From assembly GCA_960531495.1 (NCBI GenBank), contig OY482848.1:37255477-37319476 (forward strand): a stretch of DNA of 64,000 bases, given 5' to 3'. The stretch is from Zeus faber. Taxonomy: Eukaryota > Chordata > Actinopteri > Zeiformes > Zeidae. The notes beneath the pieces were generated by a model that did not search any database, had not been told where the DNA came from, and was given only the letters and a program-made list of their open reading frames with translations. How positions within the stretch are numbered: the stretch's first letter is position 1; the number at the start of each line of letters is the position of its first letter. Of this stretch, positions 45,059-64,000 are shown one piece after another. A program made the translations under genes and the position numbers.

Positions 45059-48000
45059 TACTCTTCCTGCACGCAGGTGTGGTGTTCCAGCAGCTTTGCA
45101 AAGGCTTGTCTGGAAAATCCAGGTGAGATCACCTTCAGCTCCTGAGGGAGGTGAGGATGTCCACCCTGTACGTTGTGGAAGCATTGGCAGATGCTGCTCA
45201 ACATCTGACTCCTTCACATCAGTGACCCACTGCTGCAAGTCATAACACCCGGACCACAACAAAACAACATTTCTAATACACAATGACTCACACTGTATGA
45301 TTAGAATAATAACACAAGTCCACACAGAGACTGGTTCTCATCAAGATGACTGGTTTTCCAGCTGACAAGGTGAAGTGAGGGACCGGTGCAGGTGCAGTAC
45401 CGGGCTTGCACGGTTGGTAAAATGCGAGTGAATTCAAATGACAACGTTCTGTATGTGGCAGCAGACAGAATAAATGAGAGTATCACAGGAAAGCTAGAGA
45501 GGTAGACATATTGTCCACTCTCTCCTCCACGCTGGCCCTGTTGTGTAGTGGACGTTCGCTGCCAAAATGTACATCACAGGCCACACAAAACCACTCTCTG
45601 CACCTAGGCAGAGAAAACATGGTCATTGTTTCGGGTGAACAAGTCATACTCAACTAAGCACTATATGTTCTATATGATTTACTTTTTAAAAATGTGCATA
45701 CTGTAGATACAGGCTTTTCTTTGATGAATGAAGACCCAACCCTCAACAGCTGATGGCACATGCAACACAAAGGCTTCAACAGCATCAGATTTCAGAAGGC
45801 ATCGGAGGTGGTTTGGGCGCTTCCTGCTGCTGAAGAGACCATCATGATGCTGAGCTTCTCTGCAGTCATCTACGTTTTATAAACAGTATTTAGAGTTCAC
45901 AATAAATCACTGTATATTTACCAAATATCTCTTGAAGATTGCGCTGTACTCTGGGTAACAGCCAACACCCCAGTGCCCAAGCCTGTCTAAGGAATCATTG
46001 CATCCATTGAGTTTTATTGACAGACATTGATGGACCTCTCCTGAAATCACTGACTCCATATTTTAAGTTTTTCAGTTCAATTTAGTAGCTGATGACTTCT
46101 TCTACTATTGGACTACTCTACATAACATCTGTATTACATTGGGCAATTGTTTGTCAACAGTGATCTAATTTGATCGAATCTTACATAAACAAACCTGTAC
46201 TTGGCCCTGTCTCCCTCCGGGGCGAGGCCCAGCCACGCCTGTTTGCAGCCTTCCGTGAGTTTAAGTCAAAGATCTTGTGTGACCAAGTTGCTGAGCTACT
46301 GAAACATACGTTCATGTACAAAAGGTTTGAAGACCTGACCCTGGCTTCAGCAAGGCTTTGCTCATGCATCAACCCGATAGCAAGGTGTCTTCCTTCTTGG
46401 CACCGGGGGTCAAGGACAACCTTTTAGGCCATTGTAAGACAGACAGACCGACAGACAGTGTGTGTGTCCACCGGTGGGTGCACGGGACCAAATCGGTTCT
46501 GGCGTATGAGGTCGGTAATAGATCGTACCTACCCACCCACCGCAACCCCCGAGTCCTGCAGCCGTAGACACCCCACGACCGCCGGGAAGCGCCGAGGACC
46601 CCCCCCCTGCAGCCACAGAAGACCCCCTGGCAACAGCCACGCCCGGCCCCAAGGAGCTTACCCAGTCCCAGAGAGCGGGAGGAGACCCTGCACACATAAA
46701 ACCCACCCCCAGTGGGCCCAGGCGGCCGCCCATCCCACAAACCTGGGGCTCATTGTGTGGTGTGGTGCTACACTGACTTGTCATCTGTAGAACAGCAGGC
46801 GCTCTCTTTCCCTCACGGAACTTCTGTGTTAGGGTTTGAAACCGTGGGAAAAGTGCCTTGTGCTTTACGGCACTTCCCGGATGCTTGGCTTTGGTAATCA
46901 CTGTTTTATTTCCCGTTAAAATGTATTAAAAAAAACAATAAATGATAACCAAGTAATAATGATCTAATATATTATATAATAATGATATAATGTAATGTAA
47001 TAATAAAATAATGTAATATTGATGTCATGTAATGTCATAATGTAATTTAATAATGTAAGGTAATATAATGTAATAATATATTAATGTTCTATGCTGTAAT
47101 GTACTTATGATGTAATAATGTAATGTAATAGTATATACACAGTGTATAAAATGTTATAGTATATAAAGGGTGATGCGATGCTTGACTGCTCAGAGAGCTG
47201 GTGGTGAGTCTGAACGCTCGTTAAACAGGTCATTAAGTGAGGACTACTTGTAATAATCATGTAGTTATGTAATTATGATGTAATTTGATAATGCAATAAC
47301 ATTATAATGTTCATACAAAACGTAGCTGCTCCACCTGTTCAATGGTGCGGATGAGACGGGTCAGTGGTGCATCCGGCACCAGCAACTCAATTCCCCTCAC
47401 TTTCATTTCACCACTGGGTTTATTTCTGATACCGGCCCCTGGTAGCGGCCTCTGGTACCGACACCGGCAGCAGGGGACCGATCCCCGCGCTCTCTCCGGG
47501 GGAACCATGGACTGAGTGCTGGCTGAAGCAGTGAAGTCCCTGCAGGGGGTGCTGTAACCTCGGTAGACATATCTGCGTTTGTAACAGACTTATTGAAACG
47601 TGACCCAGAAGGTTTAAATTTGTCCGCTAAAAATAAATGATTTTTGGACACCGGACCGAGTTCTACAACAGTGGTGCAAAAGTGTTATTCCACTCAGAAA
47701 CTGTTACGGCGCCAAATCCCAAAAGTTCTTCCCAGATTCCTTCCTGAAAATTAGGTGAGGTACCATAAGGTCACGCAACAGCTGTTCATGTTATGTAAAG
47801 TCCCTAGGAGCTTTATGAAACGCTCCCCAAAACCAATCATTTCGGAGGCTAAAATCAAGCCCTTACCCTAAATCCTTTCACTAATCTAGTGTCTCTAGGA
47901 TCAGACGATCGTTATTGGAAATAGATCGACCATTTACCAAGTTCCATTGGCACCTTGAGACGCAGCATCCTAACAGCCAGCTGTGAAACTGCTCACCACT

Positions 48001-48239
48001 TAGTCCTTGTTTAACAATGTGATCGGCCTCAGAGCATCTGACTTAACACAGTGACCCTGCTTCCTACTTGTTGGAAGATTAACTTTACCAAGAGCCTCCA
48101 CCAGCACCATCTAGACAAATCCCTTCATTTCAGACCAAAAATGTTTTCTGTCGGAGCAGCAGAGCCCGGACACGTCCCCAGCGGATCGTCCGACTCTTCA
48201 ATCCTCATTTCTGTATCACCGTTGGACTCTTTAATATGA
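45059..48239. other. Intergenic stretch of degraded repeats, no gene assigned
   Basis: 45060-45250 and 46170-46427 have short frames (QAFAKLLEHHTCVQEEYLHY; KSKILCDQVAELLKHTF) that I cannot place. 46460-46760 is a C-rich segment (proline-rich frames) like other GC-rich repeats here. 46920-47300 is TAATG-rich low-complexity DNA. 47310-47640 has no recognised content. Confidence 0.4.
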
Positions 48240-49033
48240 CGTTCTACACACAGGTGCTTTTACCATCTGACAAAGGCAATTGCTGGAGGCCTGGAGAATT
48301 TGCGGTGGAGAGGTTTGTGTGTCCCTGTGACCCTGGGAGCTGTGTTGTCGGCGGGGCATTAGGCCCTGGTAGGGTCTCCCAAGGCAGGGTGGTCCCAGGG
48401 GAGGGACCACACAAAGAGCGATTCAAATGGCCCTAATGAAACGACAACAGTAATATGGTACCTGGGGCAACCCTCCTGGAGCAAGACCTAGGAGGGGAGC
48501 TCGCCAGTGAGCGTCTGGTGGCTGGGCCTTTACCAGGAGGAAGGCCCCGGGTCCACCCTGTGGACCCACTACCTGCAGGGATAGGCGTTGGGGTCGGGTG
48601 CAATGTCAGCCGGGCAGCGGGGGTCTGGGCCTGCTGATCCTCAGCATCGTAGACTAGTTCTAGGGACGTGGAATGTCACCTCTCTGGCGGAGAAGGAGCC
48701 AGAGCTGACGCGGTACCAACTCAATATAGTTGGGCTCACCTCTAAGCACAGCACTGGCTCTGGAACCAAACTCCTGGAAAGGGGCTGGACTGTCTCCTTT
48801 TCCGGAGTTGCGCAGAGTGAGAAGTGCCGGGCGGGTGTGGGGATACTCATGAGCCCCTGGCTGATTGCCGCTGTGTTGGAGTTCTCCCCAGTGAACGAGA
48901 GGGTCGCCTCTATGCGACTACAAGTTGCTCTGACTGTTGTGTGTGCTTATGCACCGAACACCAGTTCAGAATATTCGGCCTTCTTGGAGTCTCTGGGCGG
49001 TGTCCTGGAAGGGGCTCCGTCTAGGGACTTCAT

Positions 49034-49116
49034 TGTGTGTTATCACCGAGTGCGTTGCATTTCATTGCATATATGTATGAAAGTATGTATATGACGAATA
49101 AACCTCTTGAATCTAT
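49034..49116 (+). mobile_element. LINE-like 3' tail inserted in Rex3
   Basis: The segment ending tatgacgaataaacctcttg splits the Rex3 endonuclease frame just before [10 protein letters not shown]. It is the same tail as at 23250-23335. Confidence 0.8.
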
Positions 49117-50274
49117 AGTTCTACTGGGAGACTTCAACGCTCACGTGGGCAATGATGGAGAAACCTGGAAGGGGGTGACTGGGATGAACGGCCTGTCTGA
49201 TCCGAGTGGTGCTTTGTTATTGGACTTCTATGCTAGTCATGGATTGGCCATAACGAACACCATGCTCGAGCATAGGGTGGCTCATAAGTGTACGTGGTAC
49301 CAGACCACCTTAGGTCAAAGATCAATGTTTGACTTTGTGGTCGTGTCATCAAATCTGTGGCCGTATGCTTTGGACAATGGGGTGAAGAGAGGAGCAGAGC
49401 TGTCAACTGATTACCACCTGGTAGTGAGTTGAATGAGATGGCAGGGGAGGCTGCCAGACAGATCTGGTAAACCCCAACGTGTAGTGAGGGTGAACTGGGA
49501 ATGCCTGGTGGATGCCCCTGTCTGCGAGGTCTTCAACTCCCACCTCCGGAAGAATTTTTCACACATCCCGGGGGAGGTTGAGACATGGAATCTGAGTGGG
49601 TCATGTTCAAAACCGCCATTGCAGAGGCGGCTGCTAGAAGCTGTGGTTGGAAGGTAGTCGGTGCTTGTCTTGGCAGCAACCCAAGAACCCGTTGGTTGAC
49701 ACCAGCGTTGACGGAAGCTGTCAAGCTGAAGAAGGTGGCCTTTCGGGCTTGGCTGGCCCAGGGGGTCTCCTGAGACAGCAGACAGGTACCGACAGGCTAC
49801 AAGGGCTGCGGCTTTGCCGGTCACTGAAGCAAAAACCTGGATGTGGGAGGAGTTCGGGAAGGCTATGGGGAAGGACTTTCGGTTGGCCTCACGAAAGTTC
49901 TGGCAAACTGTTCGGCGACTCAGAAAGGGAAAGCAGGGCTCGGCTCAGGCTGTGTTCAGCCGGGGAGTAGAACTGCTGACCTGGACTGGGGATATTGTCG
50001 GGCAGTGGAAAGAGCATTTTGAGGAACTCGATCAATACGTCCTCAGGGGAAGATGCAGAGTCTGAAAACTTGGGGGAAGTCTCGTCAATATTCCTGGCAG
50101 AAGTTGCCGAGGCAGTCAAAAAACTCCTCGGTGGCAAGGGGAAGGGGGTGGATGAGATTTGCCCTGAGATGCTGAAGGCTCTGGACATTGTTGGGTTGTC
50201 TTGGCTGACACGCCTCTTCAGTGTCGTGTGGATGTCAGGTACAGTACCTGTGGAGTGGCAGACCGGGGTGGTAG

Positions 50275-50279
<5 letters not shown>

Positions 50280-50320
<41 letters not shown>
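50280..50320. repeat. T41 homopolymer within Rex3
   Basis: The normal short T run in the codons for PLFKKGD has expanded to 41 T, coding on paper for a polyphenylalanine tract. Confidence 0.9.
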
Positions 50321-50327
<7 letters not shown>

Positions 50328-51575
50328 GGGACGGGAGGGTGTGCTCCAATTATAGGGGTATCACACTGCTCAGCCTCCCCGAGGAAGTTTACTCCAGGGT
50401 GCTGGAAAGGAGGCTCCGGCCGATTGTTGAAACCCCAATTAAGGAGGAGCAATGTGGATTCCGTCCAGGACGTGGAACAGCTCTTTACCCTTGCAGGGTT
50501 GCTGGGCGGATCGTGGGAGTTTGCCCATCCAGTCTACATGTGTTTTGTGGACCTGGTTAAGCCTTTCGATCGTGTCCCTTGGGGGATGCTGTGGGGGGTA
50601 CTGAGGGACTATGGGGTAGCGGGGCCGTTGGTACGAGCCATCCGGGCCTCGTACAACCAAAGTGAGAGCTGTGTTTGTATTCTCGGCACAAAGTCAAACA
50701 TATTCTCAGTGGGTGTTGGATTCCGCCAAGGTTGCCCCTTGTCCCCGATTCTGATATTCATGGACAGGATCTCAAGGCGCAGCAGAGGTGAGGAGTGTCT
50801 GGTTTGGGAACCTCAGAATTGCATCTGCTTTTTGCAGATGATGTGATTTTGTTGGCTCCATCAGACCATGACCTCCAGCTCGCACTGGGGCGGTTTACAG
50901 CAGCGTGAAGCAGTCAGGGTGAGAGTCAGCACCTTCAAGTCTGAGGCCATGGTTCTCTGCCGGAAAACAGTGGATTGCTTCCTCCGGGTCTGGAGCCAGT
51001 TGCTGCACCAAGTGAAGGAGTGTAAGTATCTCTGGATCTTGTTCACGAGTGAGGGGAAATGGATTGTGAGATGGACAGGCGGATCGGTGTGGTGTCAGTG
51101 ATGCGGGTGTTGTACCGGATCGTTGTGAAGATGGAGCTGAGCTGGAAGGCAAAGCTCTCAATTTAACAGTCCATCTACCTCCCAACCCTCACCTATAGTC
51201 ATGAACTTTGGGTAGTGACCGAAAGAACGAGATCGCGAATACAAGCGGCCGAAATGAGTTTCCTCTGTAGGGTGGCTGGGCTCAGCCTTAGAGATAGGGT
51301 GAGGAGGTTAGACAGAGCCGCTGCACCTTTGTGTCGAAAGGAGCCGGTTTAGGTGGTTCAGGCATCTGATCAGGATGCCTCCTGGGCGCCTTCCCTTCGA
51401 GGTTTTCCGGGCACGTCGAACTGGTAGGAGACTACGGGGTAGACCCCGAATGCACTGGAGGGATTACATATCCCAGCTGGCCTAGGAACACCTCTGGGTC
51501 CCCCAGGAGGAACTAGAAAACGTTGCTGGGGAGAAGGAGGCCTGGAGCTCCTTGCTCAGCCTGCTGCCACTGTGA

Positions 51576-52570
51576 CAATCTCATTGGACCAATTATGGTC
51601 CCAACATCAGCAGAACAGGGAAGACGCACACGGCCTGTCCACACAATGCACCACAACCCAGCCAGCTTTCACCCCGGTACCACCAGAGGTGGTGGTAGCT
51701 GGTGTCCAGTCTCCAGCAGTGTGCATGCCCCCGGCCTGGGCTGCAAGAGGGAACTACTGAGAGTCCCCAAAATTATATTTTAATGCTTTTGGATTTTAGC
51801 TTTAACGTGTGCGTGTAAAACACAGGAAAATGAAGTTAGCGGATGTTCCTTTCTGTGTGTACATTTCATTATTGACCTTGTTATATACTTTGATTCTTAG
51901 GGAGGAGTCAGTCACCTGCCACGCCCCCTTTCCCAACCAGCCTTCTCTCAGTGGAAGAAAGTAGTAGAACAGGAAACCTTCCTAATGGTTGTCAGCACAG
52001 GGGCCAATGCCATGCCCAAGAGCAGCAGTCAGTGAAGGTGGGCAGAACCCGCTCTGGATCAGGGGAGGCGGGGGGCGTGCTACCTCTGTGCAGGTCCGGT
52101 TCCTCCTGGTTCCACACGGAGCAGTGAGTACGGAACCAGAGTCGTGAAGCAGAACTTTATTTGACCCAAAAGTGAGAAAAGGTACAGAAACAGAGTGAAC
52201 ACAAGCAGAAGGGAAACAGTTGGACTGCACTTCCTGTTGGGACAGGAACTGAACTTCCTGCTTTGAGGTAGATCGGACGCCAAGGGGGCGTGACAGGTTT
52301 CCTTAACAGGTTTTTAACTTCTTAAACATGGCGTCGTTTCCCTCCAACCTGCTAGCACCAAGGCCAGAACGCAGCAGAGAAACGACAAACTCAAAATCTT
52401 TCCTGGAATTTCACATCACAGGAAACAACCTCAACGGTTTCAAATTTAAACTCAAATAAACTTCCCTTTTCCCTTTCACTGTACAAACTTGACGCGCTTA
52501 CTGTGACTGAACGTATGACAAATGTCTCCAAAACAGCGTTTAAAACCTCACAGGAAGGTTGAGCAGCATG
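51576..52570. other. 3' flank and presumed 3' UTR of ALG13
   Basis: No exon recognised. 52160-52570 is likely ALG13 3' UTR on the minus strand. 51580-52150 is unassigned, with a C-rich part near 51600-51760. Confidence 0.5.
52156..52161 (-). promoter_or_regulatory. Candidate ALG13 polyadenylation signal
   Basis: AATAAA on the minus strand, about 410 bases after the ALG13 stop codon. It is the first such signal downstream. Confidence 0.45.
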
Positions 52571-63846
<11,276 letters not shown>

Positions 63847-64000
63847 CTGCGACACAGGAAGGAAACAGGAAGTTAAAGTGGAAATCCGTGTTTCCATGGT
63901 TGGTGGTGGGGTTTCGGATGCCGCTTTGTCATCATCTTGCTATGTCAGACTGCCATCACGTGTGGGTAAAACACGCAGTTCTCTAGTGACTCACAGATGA
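63847..64000. other. ALG13 intron at the right edge
   Basis: No further exon recognised. The next upstream exon (central OTU) should lie right of the window. Confidence 0.6.

Larger units (their letters stand above)
48240..51575 (+). mobile_element. Rex3 (RTE clade) LINE, nearly full length
   Basis: A 5' leader (48240-48650) is followed by endonuclease motifs ([71 protein letters not shown]). The reverse transcriptase follows (WQTGVVV, VCSNYRGITLLSLPEEVYSR, EQCGFRPGRG, FVDLVKPFDRVPWGMLWGVL, VGFRQGCPLSPILIF, LLFADDVILLAPSDHDLQ), ending with the C-terminal ELWVVTERTRSRIQAAEM region. The DNA coding for WQTGVVV (tggcagaccggggtggtagt) is the stretch matched by the published Rex3 primer, as I recall it. 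A foreign 83-bp tail (49034-49116), a 41-base T run (50280-50320) and many frame breaks make it inactive. Confidence 0.9.

Noticed and set aside
45001-45325. Overlapping minus frames with CQCFHNVQ and DLQQWVTDVKES
   Set aside because: The frames do not hold together and no family is recognised; probably old repeat sequence.
46170-46427. 85-residue frame as a host exon
   Set aside because: No recognised family, no splice context and surrounded by repeats; left unassigned.
48588-49432. Endonuclease-like frames as a host nuclease gene
   Set aside because: They belong to the Rex3 LINE, which continues into its reverse transcriptase.

Overview
This window is vertebrate nuclear DNA from a ray-finned fish, most likely a percomorph. 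Two intron-rich host genes encode recognisably vertebrate proteins, and the repeats are typical of teleosts: a Rex3 LINE, Tc1/mariner and pogo DNA transposons, a tRNA-derived SINE, a Gypsy-type LTR fossil, long (CA)n tracts and many minisatellites.

Layout. (1) 1-8 kb: the 3' part of POLR3F (RNA polymerase III subunit RPC6) runs rightward in seven exons at 1626-4059, between minisatellites and old LINE pieces. (2) 9.27-37.24 kb: a head-to-tail tandem duplication of a C2H2 zinc-finger gene block. Unit 1 (9271-21490) carries a six-finger gene and unit 2 (21491-37240) an eight-finger gene, both leftward. Each unit starts with an initiator-tRNA-Met sequence (a pseudogene in unit 1, an apparently intact gene in unit 2) followed by a LINE RNase H fragment that contains telomere-like repeats. 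Unit 2 also carries a 1605-bp Tc1 element with a full-length transposase frame, inserted in the minisatellite that fills its first intron. (3) 37-52 kb: no host gene recognised. It holds SINEs, an L2/jockey-like LINE, a broken Gypsy fossil, a truncated Tc1-like element and a nearly full-length Rex3. (4) 52.5-63.9 kb: the 3' part of ALG13, leftward, in 17 exons coding for about 725 residues. One intron holds an RTE-type LINE that is itself split by a pogo-family transposon.

The genes share no pathway or operon; POLR3F and ALG13 are housekeeping genes that border a zinc-finger and transposon-rich interval. I see no new enzymatic system. The most unusual theme is the link between tandem repeats and splice sites. 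In POLR3F, ALG13 (twice) and both zinc-finger genes, tandem repeats begin at or span an authentic 5' splice site and so multiply donor-like sequences. Two ALG13 acceptors have long (TG)n tracts where a polypyrimidine tract would be expected. In POLR3F the repeat is 21 bp, so use of a later donor would insert seven-residue units in frame inside the iron-sulfur cysteine motif.
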